DNA of 24,999 nucleotides. It comes from an uncultured Chloroflexota bacterium. GTDB lineage: Bacteria > Chloroflexota > Limnocylindria > Limnocylindrales > Limnocylindraceae. A program made the position numbers and the translations under genes. This document shows positions 14,249 to 22,157 of this stretch, piece after piece. The first letter of the stretch is position 1, and each line of letters starts with the position of its first letter. The stretch lies in contig CAJARA010000145.1 in NCBI GenBank assembly GCA_903944295.1, positions 1 through 24,999 on the forward strand, in the 5' to 3' direction. Below the pieces are notes generated by a model. The model made no database searches. It was given only the letters and a program-made list of their open reading frames with translations, and was not told the DNA's origin.

Positions 14249-14257
14249 AGCCTACCC
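14249..14257 (-). promoter_or_regulatory. candidate -10 promoter for rpmF
   Basis: GGGTAGGCT on the minus strand contains TAGGCT (3 of 6 to TATAAT) in the 120-base yceD-rpmF gap. Transcription would start near 14242. This is the weakest of the ribosomal protein promoter candidates, supported mainly by its likeness to the rpsB element TGGTAGGAT. Confidence 0.25.
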
Positions 14258-14317
14258 GATCCGTCGCCCCTCGTCGCGGCGGGGCCTAGCCTCCCCTCTG
14301 CCGCCTGGTCGTTGGGC

Positions 14318-14875
14318 TCACCCCTCTCGCTTCGGCTCCCCCTCTTCGGGCGGGAGGAGGCGACCCAGGACGGCGAGTCGAGGGTCAACCTCGTGCTGAG
14401 GGCAATCGGCGACAGGGTGCGCCGCCCCGCAGCGCTCACAGCGCTCTGGGCAGGGAGGGTCGCAGTGCAGGACCAGCTGACGGACCAGGTCGAGCCCTTC
14501 GATCGCGAGCCGACCAAGGTCTACGGAGTTCCCTGGTCCGAAGCGTTCTGCCTCGCCCGTTGCGAAGCGCTCTTCAACGATCTCTTCGTCAAGGGTCGCC
14601 TGGAGGCTGGCGCGTGCCGGAGCAAGGCAGCGCGCGCAGAGGCCCTCCTGAACGCCAGTTGCACTGCCAACAATGCGCACGCCGCGATTCGTTCGATCGG
14701 CGCGCAGTTCTGCTTCGGCGCTAATGCGCTCGCCATCAGAATCGCTCGCAACGCTGAAGTGCGGGATTGGCGCACTCGCCCCTGATGACTGCGAGAGAAG
14801 TGGCGAGCAATCAATCAGGTGCAGCGGCTCTCTCACCCCTTCTGGCGTAAGGGGGGCCTCGTTGGAGTGACTCAC
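14318..14875 (-). CDS. yceD: YceD/DUF177 large-subunit rRNA accumulation protein
   Basis: The 185-residue product belongs to the YceD (DUF177) family, which is needed for 23S rRNA accumulation in some bacteria and almost always sits next to rpmF, as here. Seen in the sequence are GLCARCLAPARASLQATLDEEIVEERF (CxxC followed by the conserved D/E-rich strand), then GNSVDLGRLAIEGLDLVRQLVLHCDPPCPERC (the family pattern D-L...E-L-L-P--P-C---C-G-C) and RCGAAHP. The C-terminal part ends in an acidic LLPPEEGEPKREG. The start is GTG, overlapping coaD as GTGA. The biochemical activity is unknown. Confidence 0.92.
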   Translation of the reverse strand: MSHSNEAPLTPEGVREPLHLIDCSPLLSQSSGASAPIPHFSVASDSDGERISAEAELRADRTNRGVRIVGSATGVQEGLCARCLAPARASLQATLDEEIVEERFATGEAERFGPGNSVDLGRLAIEGLDLVRQLVLHCDPPCPERCERCGAAHPVADCPQHEVDPRLAVLGRLLPPEEGEPKREG

Positions 14876-15390
14876 CCGCCTGCTGGGTTGCGACGTGCCG
14901 CCGCCGCCGTCAGCACTGGGATCACGGCGGGTGGAACGAGTCGCTCGAGTGGACCGCCGTACCGCGCGATCTCGCGCACCAGGCGGCTCGAGGTTGAGGC
15001 GTGCTCTGGTGCGGTCATTAAGAAGAGCGTCTCAATCGACGGCGCGAGGAGTCGGTTCGCATGTGCCATGCGCAGCTCTGCCTCAAAGTCAGATCCGGCG
15101 CGAAGTCCGCGAATGATGACGCTCGCCCCCGCCTCTTCAGCAACACGAACGGCAAGATTTGATGCGGCACGAATCTCAATGCGACTCGCGTCGGCACCGA
15201 GCTGCTCGCCGATCACAGCGCGGAGGAGCGCCTCGCGCTCAGCGAGTGTCAGTAGCGCCTCTTTTGTCGCATTGGGAAGAATCGCAACAACGAGCCGATC
15301 AACAACGCTCAGGCTGCGCCGAATCAGATCAACGTGGCCGAACGTGATCGGATCAAAGCTCCCCGGATAGAGTCCAACTCGTTCGCTCAC
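14872..15390 (-). CDS. coaD: Phosphopantetheine adenylyltransferase
   Basis: CoaD transfers AMP from ATP to 4'-phosphopantetheine, forming dephospho-CoA. The 172-residue product has the nucleotidyltransferase signature GSFDPITFGHVDLIRR (residues 10-25) containing the T-x-G-H motif, then VVAILPNATKEALLTLAERE, RGLRAGSDFEAELRMAHANR, LFLMTAPEHASTSSRLVREIARYGG. All are typical. The start is GTG, overlapping rsmD as GTGA. rsmD-coaD adjacency is common across bacteria. CoA made here supplies the arm for ACP. Confidence 0.97.
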   Translation of the reverse strand: MSERVGLYPGSFDPITFGHVDLIRRSLSVVDRLVVAILPNATKEALLTLAEREALLRAVIGEQLGADASRIEIRAASNLAVRVAEEAGASVIIRGLRAGSDFEAELRMAHANRLLAPSIETLFLMTAPEHASTSSRLVREIARYGGPLERLVPPAVIPVLTAAAARRNPAGG

Positions 15391-16019
15391 GCTTCCTCCG
15401 TCTCTCGCACCTGCTCCGTCGCTCGCACGTGATCAACATCGCGTTCATAAAGCTCAATCACCGTCTCACCGAAGGTGAGGCTGCGCACCAATCGTAGACC
15501 GCTTCCCCCCTCGCGTGCAGCACCCTGTGCGGCCCCCTCCTTCTGCTTGCGACCAGAGATGACGAGAAGCCCCTGCGCGGCGAGCGCTGAAGGGGTCGCC
15601 CCAAGCGCACGGAGAATGCTGCGTCGTACGGCGAGGTCGTCATAGGGAGGGTCGGCGATCACAAGATCAAACACTCGCCCGCTGGCCGTGAGTGATGCTG
15701 CGCTGCTCCCCGCATCGGCGACGCGCACCTCGGCGCGAGCAACGAGATCGAGCCCAGCAAGATTCCGTCGAATCACCTCAGCGGCGCGGCGTGACAGATC
15801 AACGAAGAGGACGGACTCAGCGCCACGGCTGAGCGCTTCAATGCCGGCGGCGCCACTCCCAGCGCAGAGGTCAAGGACGTGAGCGCCTGGGAGTCGCGGC
15901 TCCAGCACGGCGAAGAGTGCCTGCCGAACACGATCGGCGAAGGGGCGCGTCCCCTCCTCTGGTACCTCAATCAGACGGCCACCGAGTGAGCCAGCGATGA
16001 TGCGCAGCCGGTTACTCAT
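15387..16019 (-). CDS. rsmD: 16S rRNA (guanine-N2)-methyltransferase RsmD
   Basis: RsmD methylates G966 of 16S rRNA. The 210-residue product has the family opening RIIAGSLGGRLIEVPEEGTRPFADRVRQALFAVL, the SAM-binding motif VLDLCAGSGAAGIEALSRGA, the acidic loop FVDLSRRAAEVIRRNL, and the catalytic DPPYDD. The C-terminus is longer than usual by about 20 residues (YERDVDHVRATEQVRETEEA). The start ATG is 21 bases after recG, with GAGGAT upstream as a fair ribosome binding site. It is coupled to coaD. Confidence 0.96.
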   Translation of the reverse strand: MSNRLRIIAGSLGGRLIEVPEEGTRPFADRVRQALFAVLEPRLPGAHVLDLCAGSGAAGIEALSRGAESVLFVDLSRRAAEVIRRNLAGLDLVARAEVRVADAGSSAASLTASGRVFDLVIADPPYDDLAVRRSILRALGATPSALAAQGLLVISGRKQKEGAAQGAAREGGSGLRLVRSLTFGETVIELYERDVDHVRATEQVRETEEA

Positions 16020-16040
16020 CGGGAGATCCTCACATCTGCC

Positions 16041-18185
16041 TCACTTCGTGCCGACCAAGATATCGGTTGGCCAGCCGCGGAGATACGACTCAACGAGTGG
16101 TCGAGCGGCCGCTCGGGGGCGGCCGATGCTGTCGAGCAGCTCTTCCGCATCAGCACGCGCAAGAACGGCGAGTGCGCGGTCGTCAGCGCGTGAGAGGGCC
16201 GCGATCCTGAGTGGTGGAAGTCCGCTCTGCTCTGTGCCGAGCACATCGCCTTCACCGCGCAACTCCACATCGCGCTCAGCAAGGAGGAAGCCATCGCGTG
16301 TTGACTCGATCGCCTGCAGGCGCGCCGCCGCCACCTCATCCTCGCTGTCGCTAACGAGGACGCACCAGCCCTCACTCCCACCGCGTCCAACTCGGCCGCG
16401 TAGCTGATGCAGCGTCGCGAGCCCGAAGCGGTCGGCACTCAGCACCACCATCACGCTTGCGCGCGGCACATCAACGCCGACCTCAACCACCGTTGTTCCA
16501 ACCAGCACGTCGAGCCCTCCCGACGCAAAGGCGGCCATGTTCTGAGCGCGGATCTCTGGGCGCTGCCTCCCATGGACCACACCAATGCGCAACTTCGGGA
16601 GTGCGAGGGCAAGTAGTTTCGCCTCCTCCTCCACGCCCGCCTCTCCGGATCGCTCAAGGGCCTCACCAACAATCTCACCGACCGGCTCTTCACCCGGATC
16701 CTCATCACCGATTCGCGGAACCACCACAAAGGTGCCGCGACCAGCCGCCGCCTCGGCACCGACAAAGCTCCACAGCTTCTCAAGGTCACTGCTCCGTCGA
16801 ATCGCCGTCCGAATCGGCTGGCGACCCGCCGGGAGTGCGCGCAGCTCAGAGGATGCGACGTCGGCGTACAGGAGTTGCGCAATCGTGCGAGGGATCGGTG
16901 TCGCCGTCATTAGCAAGAGGTGCGGCTCCCCCTCCCCCTTTGCAGTGAGTTGACTGCGCTCCTCAACGCCAAAGCGATGCTGCTCATCAACCACCACAAG
17001 GCCGAGCGCCGAGAACTGCGTCGCCTCGGCAAAGAGTGCGTGTGTGCCAATCAGCAGTGATGCCGCACCAGACTCCGCAGCGGCGCGGACGCGGCGCCGC
17101 TCTGCCGCCGCAAGGCTTCCAACGAGCAGTTCAACGCTGATGCCGAGTGGCGCAAGGAGTCGCTGCGCGGTGGCGGCGTGCTGCCGTGCAAGAAGCTCGG
17201 TCGGGGCGAGCAGCGCTGTCTGCCAGCCGGATGCCGCCGCAACCGCCGCAGCAACGAGCGCCACCGCCGTCTTCCCGGTTCCAACGTCGCCCTGGAGGAG
17301 TCGCAGCATCGGCTCTCCTCCCTGGATATCCGCGAGGATCGCGTCAATTGCCCCCTCTTGATCACTCGTCCACTCAGACGCTGCGCCTGCGGTGAGTGCC
17401 GAGCGGATCGCAGACTCAACCTTCGTTCGCTCGGTGGTGCTCACCAGCATCTTCGGCGCGCTCCCGCGCGCGCGTCGGCGACGACGTCGTACCAGCGAGA
17501 GCTGCACGGCGAGCAGTTCGTCAAATGCAAGGCGGCGGAGCGCCGCGTCGCGCTGATCAAACTCGTGAGGCCAGTGCGCCTCCTCTATTGCGCCGGCGAG
17601 CGTCATCAGCCCGTGCCGCGCGCGGATCTCTGCAGGGAGCGGGTCGGTCAACGCAGCGCCGAAGCGATCAAGCAGCTCGCGCACCGCACGTCGGAGGCTC
17701 AGCGCCGTCACCCCTTTGGTGAGGCGGTAGATCGGCACGATGCGTCCCGCATTGACCGTCTCTCCCCCCTCAACTGGGCTGAACTCCGGCGCCTCAAGCT
17801 GCACCCGCCAGCCGAGTGCCTTCACTCGACCAGAGGCGACGATCTCAAGGTTCGGGGTGAGACGGCGCTCAATGAATCGGCGTCCGTACCAGACCGCGTC
17901 AACAGCACCGCTCTCGTCGGCAAGGGTTGCGATCGTGCGTTGGACTCCACGTCGCCAGGTCTTCTCCACGCGTAGGTCAACCACGCGCGCGCGAATCGTT
18001 GCAGGGGCTCCAGCGGCGAGTTCCGCAACTGGCGTGATCGCACGACGGTCTTCGTATCGGCGTGGGAGATAGAGGAGCAGTTCAGCGACGCTGGTGACAC
18101 CTAAACGAGCGAGTCCACGGAGGAGGCTTGCCCCGCCCGGCAGGTTGAGCCCCTTGAGCGGCAGGCCGCTCGGATCGTCGCTCAC
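16041..18185 (-). CDS. recG: ATP-dependent DNA helicase RecG
   Basis: RecG reverses stalled forks and processes branched DNA. The 714-residue product has an N-terminal wedge domain (LLLYLPRRYEDRR, residues 37-48; OB-fold region 60-135), then the helicase core: Walker A GDVGTGKTAVAL (299-310), APTELLARQH, DEQHRFG (400-406), LLMTATPIPRT. The second RecA-like domain has VVHGRQRPEIRAQNM, TTVVEVGVDVPRASVMVV and QLRGRVGRGG. The C-terminal RecG region (GEGDVLGTEQSGLPPLRIA) is intact. The GTG start overlaps the fakA stop as GTGA; fakA-recG adjacency is conserved. Confidence 0.97.
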   Translation of the reverse strand: MSDDPSGLPLKGLNLPGGASLLRGLARLGVTSVAELLLYLPRRYEDRRAITPVAELAAGAPATIRARVVDLRVEKTWRRGVQRTIATLADESGAVDAVWYGRRFIERRLTPNLEIVASGRVKALGWRVQLEAPEFSPVEGGETVNAGRIVPIYRLTKGVTALSLRRAVRELLDRFGAALTDPLPAEIRARHGLMTLAGAIEEAHWPHEFDQRDAALRRLAFDELLAVQLSLVRRRRRRARGSAPKMLVSTTERTKVESAIRSALTAGAASEWTSDQEGAIDAILADIQGGEPMLRLLQGDVGTGKTAVALVAAAVAAASGWQTALLAPTELLARQHAATAQRLLAPLGISVELLVGSLAAAERRRVRAAAESGAASLLIGTHALFAEATQFSALGLVVVDEQHRFGVEERSQLTAKGEGEPHLLLMTATPIPRTIAQLLYADVASSELRALPAGRQPIRTAIRRSSDLEKLWSFVGAEAAAGRGTFVVVPRIGDEDPGEEPVGEIVGEALERSGEAGVEEEAKLLALALPKLRIGVVHGRQRPEIRAQNMAAFASGGLDVLVGTTVVEVGVDVPRASVMVVLSADRFGLATLHQLRGRVGRGGSEGWCVLVSDSEDEVAAARLQAIESTRDGFLLAERDVELRGEGDVLGTEQSGLPPLRIAALSRADDRALAVLARADAEELLDSIGRPRAAARPLVESYLRGWPTDILVGTK

Positions 18186-19879
18186 TCCAGGCTCACGAGT
18201 ACCCGCTCAATTGGCTGCTCACCGCGTGCGAGCTCCACCTCAACGCCGCTGATCGCACTCCGTGCTGCATCCGCCATCCGCTCTCCGGCCGCCTGATCAA
18301 CATCAGCGCCGAGATAGAGGGTGAGGAGTTCGGCGCGCTCTCCACTCAGCGCCTTCGTCAGCGCAGCAAGATCATCTCCCCCTGTGGCGATGATGCCGTC
18401 AACTGGATCAAGCGCCATCACCTCGCCTGAACGCACGCTCACCCCTTTCACCACGGCGTCGCGGACCGCCTCAACGATGCGGAAGGTACGTGCCGCTGCA
18501 CGCGCACTCTCAAATCGCTTTGCCGCTTCAGTTGCAGGGAGTGACGGGTCCCATGTCAGGAGCGCCGCAATCCCCTCTGCGGCGTTGCGAGTAGGGACAA
18601 CGGTCACGTTTGCCGCGACCAGATCCGCCGCTTGGCGGGCGGCAAGGACAACGTTGCTGTTATTCGGAAGGACGATCACGTCCCTCTTCCCCGTTGCGCT
18701 GATCGCAGCGGCGATCTCTGCCGCAGATGGATTCTCCGTTTGGCCGCCATGAACGATCTGCGCGGCGCCGGCAGACTGCATGATTGTTGCCAGCCCGCGA
18801 CCAGCTGCTACGGCAACAACCGCCGTCCCCTGCTGAAGCGGCGTCGGTGCGGCCGCTGATGATGCGCCAACTCTGGTTGAAAGATCGGTAAAGGCTCCAT
18901 GCCCAGTTGCCCGCTCTGCACTCTGCTGATCCAAATTTTCAATCGTCACGCCGCGAACCTCTCCGTGAGCGATCCCATATGCAAGGATCAGATCCGGTTG
19001 CAGGTTGTGGACGTGCACCTTACAGGTCTTCGCATCCCCAGCAACGAGGACACTCTCGCCGAGACCCTCAAGGTCGGCACGAATCTTCACAAGGTCGAGC
19101 GGCGTGTCGCTCGCATGCAGGATGTAGACGGTCTCATAGCCATACTCGCTCGACTCACTCGCGCTCGTGCCTGGAGCGCTGGCTACGGCTGGCACGGCGA
19201 CTGGCACTGGTTCCTTGATGCGCGCATCGCCATCATCGCCAGTGGCAGACGGGACCACAAATGGAACGTCGGCGATCCCCTCAAGAATGAGCTGGAGTCC
19301 GGCGCCACCAGAGTCAACAACACCCGCCTCTCGCAAGACGGCAAGAAGGGTTGGCGTCTTCTCAACGGAGACGCGCGCCGACTCTGCGATCTTCAAGAGG
19401 AACGGGCGTAGCTCGGTGGCGCTTTCGATATCGGCGAGAGCGCTTGCCGCCACCTCACGCGCAACGGTGAGGATCGTCCCCTCCGTTGGCGTGGCAACGG
19501 CACTGTAGGCGTGCAAGACGCCGATCGAGAGAGCGTTCGCAATCTCTGATGCGCGTGCGCGCTTGCGGCCACGGACCGCCTGCGGAAGACCGCGCAGGAT
19601 CTGTGAGAGCAGGACGCCAGAGTTGCCGCGCGCGCCGAGGAGCGCGCCGCGCGCGACAGCCTCACTCACCTGATCAATCGCGGTGACCCCCGCGGCGAGG
19701 GTCGCCTCGCCCTCAGCGATCGCCGCCTTCAGGGTGGCGAGCATGTTCGTTCCAGTGTCGCCGTCAGGGACCGGGAAGACGTTGAGCGCGTTTACCTCTG
19801 CAACGCGTGACTCAAGCCGTTCGGCCCCCGAGCGGAGGGCGGCCATCAGTTCAACCCCGTCCCAGCTCTTCCTGCTCAT
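18182..19879 (-). CDS. fakA: Fatty acid kinase catalytic subunit FakA (DhaL/DAK1_2-type)
   Basis: FakA phosphorylates a fatty acid held by a FakB protein, giving acyl-phosphate for PlsY/PlsX. The start chosen is the ATG at 19879 (MSRKSWDGVELMAAL) with GAGG 8 bases upstream; a longer frame to 19963 is not family-like. The 565 residues contain an N-terminal DhaL nucleotide-binding domain with NVFPVPDGDTGTNM (33-46) and GALLGARGNSGVLLSQILRG, a central region with VVDSGGAGLQLILEGI, and the C-terminal DAK1_2/FakA part: GRGLATIMQSAGA, HGGQTENPSAAE, VIVLPNNSNVVLAARQA. This gene is often misnamed dihydroxyacetone kinase. No fakB or asp23-like gene is in the window. It diverges from rpmB. Confidence 0.93.
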   Translation of the reverse strand: MSRKSWDGVELMAALRSGAERLESRVAEVNALNVFPVPDGDTGTNMLATLKAAIAEGEATLAAGVTAIDQVSEAVARGALLGARGNSGVLLSQILRGLPQAVRGRKRARASEIANALSIGVLHAYSAVATPTEGTILTVAREVAASALADIESATELRPFLLKIAESARVSVEKTPTLLAVLREAGVVDSGGAGLQLILEGIADVPFVVPSATGDDGDARIKEPVPVAVPAVASAPGTSASESSEYGYETVYILHASDTPLDLVKIRADLEGLGESVLVAGDAKTCKVHVHNLQPDLILAYGIAHGEVRGVTIENLDQQSAERATGHGAFTDLSTRVGASSAAAPTPLQQGTAVVAVAAGRGLATIMQSAGAAQIVHGGQTENPSAAEIAAAISATGKRDVIVLPNNSNVVLAARQAADLVAANVTVVPTRNAAEGIAALLTWDPSLPATEAAKRFESARAAARTFRIVEAVRDAVVKGVSVRSGEVMALDPVDGIIATGGDDLAALTKALSGERAELLTLYLGADVDQAAGERMADAARSAISGVEVELARGEQPIERVLVSLE

Positions 19880-20014
19880 CGGGCCAGCCTCATGCTCGGG
19901 CCAGCACGGCTTCTGGGGCGCACGAACTAGAGGGTCTCCCCTCCGTTGCGTAGATGGCACCATTCGGCATTCCGACCTCCCTCAGCCTCGCGTGGCTCAG
20001 CCCTTCGGCGTTCC

Positions 20015-20023
20015 TGCTACGAT
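20015..20023 (+). promoter_or_regulatory. candidate extended -10 promoter for rpmB
   Basis: TGCTACGAT is a TGn-extended -10 (TACGAT, 4 of 6 to TATAAT) 57 bases before the rpmB ATG. Transcription would start near 20030. No -35 was recognised. Confidence 0.45.
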
Positions 20024-20024
20024 A
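20019..20024 (-). promoter_or_regulatory. possible shared -10 for fakA
   Basis: The reverse strand of the rpmB -10 reads TATCGT (4 of 6). The heptamer TACGATA is -10-like on both strands. Used this way, fakA would have a leader of about 130 bases. No other fakA promoter was evident. Confidence 0.25.
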
Positions 20025-20040
20025 CGGCACGATTGGCGGC

Positions 20041-20057
20041 GCGTCCCTAGCGGACGC
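20041..20057 (+). other. hairpin in the rpmB leader
   Basis: GCGTCC and GGACGC form a perfect 6-bp stem with the loop CTAGC, inside the presumed leader and 23 bases before the start codon. It lies just upstream of the ribosome binding site AAGGAGA (20070-20076). It may be an mRNA 5' stability or regulatory element. Confidence 0.4.
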
Positions 20058-20080
20058 CCAACTGACAGCAAGGAGAGCAT

Positions 20081-20275
20081 ATGGCCCGCTTCTGCGTCCT
20101 CTGCGGCAAGGATTCGATCTCTGGGTTTAACCCCCAGTCGGTCGGAATGAACCGCGTCCGTGCACACCGACGCTTCCGCGCCAACCTGCAGCCAACGATG
20201 GTGCTCTCCGGCGGGACGACCAAGCGCGTGCTCGTCTGCACCTCCTGCCGCCGAACGGCAACCAAGGGCGCCTAA
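20081..20275 (+). CDS. rpmB: 50S ribosomal protein L28
   Basis: L28 is a small large-subunit protein. The 64-residue product begins MARFCVLCGKDSISG and contains NRVRAHRRFRANLQP and VLVCTSCRRTATKGA. Cysteines at residues 5, 8 and in CTSC make it a zinc-binding (C+) form. A strong ribosome binding site (AAGGAGA) precedes the ATG. It is on the plus strand, diverging from fakA and converging on rpe with an 11-base gap. In Firmicutes it sits in the same place and also faces away from fakA. Confidence 0.97.
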   Translation: MARFCVLCGKDSISGFNPQSVGMNRVRAHRRFRANLQPTMVLSGGTTKRVLVCTSCRRTATKGA

Positions 20276-20285
20276 GCCGCTCTCC

Positions 20286-20305
20286 GCTACGCCTTCGGGC
20301 GGAGC
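20286..20305 (+). terminator. possible terminator-like hairpin after rpmB
   Basis: GCTACGCC-TTCG-GGCGGAGC forms an 8-bp stem with one A-G mismatch and a stable TTCG loop, 10 bases past the rpmB stop and within the end of rpe. There is no T-run, so efficient intrinsic termination is doubtful. Confidence 0.35.
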
Positions 20306-20934
20306 GACGCAACCGCCGCCTCCATCTCTGGCGCACTGAAGAGTGCCGTTCCTGCAATCAGCACGTCGGCACCCTGCTTCACCGCGTCCGCAGCGGTGCC
20401 AGCCTTAATCCCGCCATCAACATGTATCAGTCGCGTCGCCCCTAAGAGCAAACGGAGGGCAGGAATGCGCGCCGCAGCCTCAGGCTGATATGACTGACCA
20501 CCGAAGCCAGACTTCACCGTCATCACCAGCGCAAAGTCGAGCTGCTCCGCAAAGGCGGAGAGTGCATCCACTGGTGTTCCAGGATCTGCGGCAAGGCCGG
20601 CGAGCGCGCCAGCGCTACGGATCGACTCAAGGGTTGCGGCGTGACGCTCTGGCGCCTCCACATGAATTGCAACCGTCTGGCAACCAGCCGCCGCATATCG
20701 CGGCGCCCATGTTGCCGGGTTGCTGATCATCAGGTGCGCATCAAACGGCAGCTTCGTTGCGCCACGAAGCGCCTCAACGGTTGCCAAGCCGAAGGTGAGG
20801 TTCGGCACGAAGTGGCCATCCATGATGTCCAGGTGGATACGATCGACTCCGGCGCGCTCCGCCTCTTGCACCGCCTCGCGCAGCGCGCCAAGGTCAGCAT
20901 TCAGAATGCTCGCTGCGATCTGTACGCCGCTCAT
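20287..20934 (-). CDS. rpe: Ribulose-phosphate 3-epimerase
   Basis: Rpe interconverts ribulose-5-phosphate and xylulose-5-phosphate in the pentose phosphate pathway. The 215-residue TIM barrel has IAASILNADLGAL, HLDIMDGHFVPNLTFG (His34 and Asp36), DAHLMISNP (His67), and the second catalytic acid in IHVDGGI (Asp173). Metal ligands His34, Asp36, His67 and Asp173 are all present. The usual VNPGFGGQ loop reads VKSGFGGQ (141-142 Lys-Ser for Asn-Pro). The ATG overlaps the rlmN stop as ATGA. Confidence 0.96.
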   Translation of the reverse strand: MSGVQIAASILNADLGALREAVQEAERAGVDRIHLDIMDGHFVPNLTFGLATVEALRGATKLPFDAHLMISNPATWAPRYAAAGCQTVAIHVEAPERHAATLESIRSAGALAGLAADPGTPVDALSAFAEQLDFALVMTVKSGFGGQSYQPEAAARIPALRLLLGATRLIHVDGGIKAGTAADAVKQGADVLIAGTALFSAPEMEAAVASLRPKA

Positions 20935-22157
20935 GGGGCGTCACCTCCGCCAAGCGGATCAGATGGGGTGAGCGGCCCTGAAGGTGCGAGTGGTGTCGGT
21001 GAACGGCGTCCCTGCAGCGCTGCGGCACTCGCAACAACAAGCAGCTCGCGACGGCGTGCCACAGCGGCGGGTGGCGGTGTGCCAGCACGCTCAGCGGCGA
21101 GTTGCCCGCAGGCGGCGCCCGCCTCGCGCCCACGATTCCTTCGCACGGTGACCGAGAGGCCAGAGGCACGCAACTGTTCAGCGATCTCTTCGATGCGCTG
21201 CGCGCTGCTCTCCTGCCACGGGGTGTGCGCAACACTATTCATTGGGATCAGATTGACGTGCGAATCGCTACCGCGCAGCACCTGTACGAGCGCCGCCGCA
21301 TCATCTGGACGGTCGTTAATCCCGTCAATCATCGTCACCTCAAAGGTGGTTCGACGCCCGGTCGTCCGCGCGTGCGCAGCGGCGGCCGCCACCACCTCCT
21401 CCACTGGCCACTTCCGATTCAGTGGGACGAGAAGGTCGCGCAGTGGGTTGCGCGCGGCGTGAAGTGAGACCGCAAGGGTCACCTGTGGTCGCACCTGAGC
21501 GAGACGGTTGATTCCTGGAACCACACCGCTGGTAGAGACGACGATGCGTCGCTGTCCAATCCCACCACGAAGTGGATCGGTGAGCCCATCAATGGATGCA
21601 AGGACTGGGTCGAGGTTCTGTAGTGGTTCCCCCATCCCCATGAAGACAACATTGGTCAGCTCTCGCCCCTCGCCACGGAGGATCTGCCGAGCGAGTCGCA
21701 CCTGATCTTGAATCTCACCGGCGGTGAGGTTGCGGGTGAAGCCGAGTTCGCCGGTGGCGCAGAAGGGGCAGCCAACGGCGCAGCCCGCCTGGCTCGAGAC
21801 GCAGATGGTTGCACGCTCGCCGCGCCCACGTCGCGGATCTGGCGGATAGCGCATCAGCACCGCCTCCACCTTGGCACCGCCGCTCAGCGTGATCAGCAGC
21901 TTGGTGGTGGCGCCGTCTTCCACGTCCTCGCGCTCGACCGTCTCCGTTGAGTAGAAGCGTGCCACCGCGGCGAGCGTCTCCTGCGCCCGCTTGCTTAGCG
22001 TTGTGACGCCCGCCCACGTGGTCGCATCCGATCGCCAGACCGCATCGAGGATCTGTGCCGATCGATACTTCTCCAGCCCGAGCTCGGCGACGAGTGCTGT
22101 GATGCCAGCGAGATCTAGATCGCTGATCGCTGGCAGGGGGGACTTCGTCTCACTCAT
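20931..22157 (-). CDS. rlmN: Dual-specificity 23S rRNA/tRNA (adenine-C2) methyltransferase RlmN
   Basis: RlmN is a radical SAM enzyme that methylates A2503 of 23S rRNA and A37 of some tRNAs. The 408-residue product has the 4Fe-4S motif CAVGCPFC (Cys126, Cys130, Cys133), MGMGEPL (173-179), STSGVVPGI, SLHAARNPLRDLLVP, NLIPMNSV, and the catalytic Cys350 in GAACGQL; the second catalytic cysteine near residue 119 is in ICVSSQAGC. A tail of about 55 residues after GQL, rich in Ala and Pro, is extra. The ATG overlaps fmt as ATGA. Confidence 0.96.
   Translation of the reverse strand: MSETKSPLPAISDLDLAGITALVAELGLEKYRSAQILDAVWRSDATTWAGVTTLSKRAQETLAAVARFYSTETVEREDVEDGATTKLLITLSGGAKVEAVLMRYPPDPRRGRGERATICVSSQAGCAVGCPFCATGELGFTRNLTAGEIQDQVRLARQILRGEGRELTNVVFMGMGEPLQNLDPVLASIDGLTDPLRGGIGQRRIVVSTSGVVPGINRLAQVRPQVTLAVSLHAARNPLRDLLVPLNRKWPVEEVVAAAAAHARTTGRRTTFEVTMIDGINDRPDDAAALVQVLRGSDSHVNLIPMNSVAHTPWQESSAQRIEEIAEQLRASGLSVTVRRNRGREAGAACGQLAAERAGTPPPAAVARRRELLVVASAAALQGRRSPTPLAPSGPLTPSDPLGGGDAP

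Noticed and set aside
18182..19879. Dihydroxyacetone kinase
   Set aside because: Domain order (DhaL plus DAK1_2) and place next to recG and rpmB fit FakA. The DhaK substrate-binding domain is missing.
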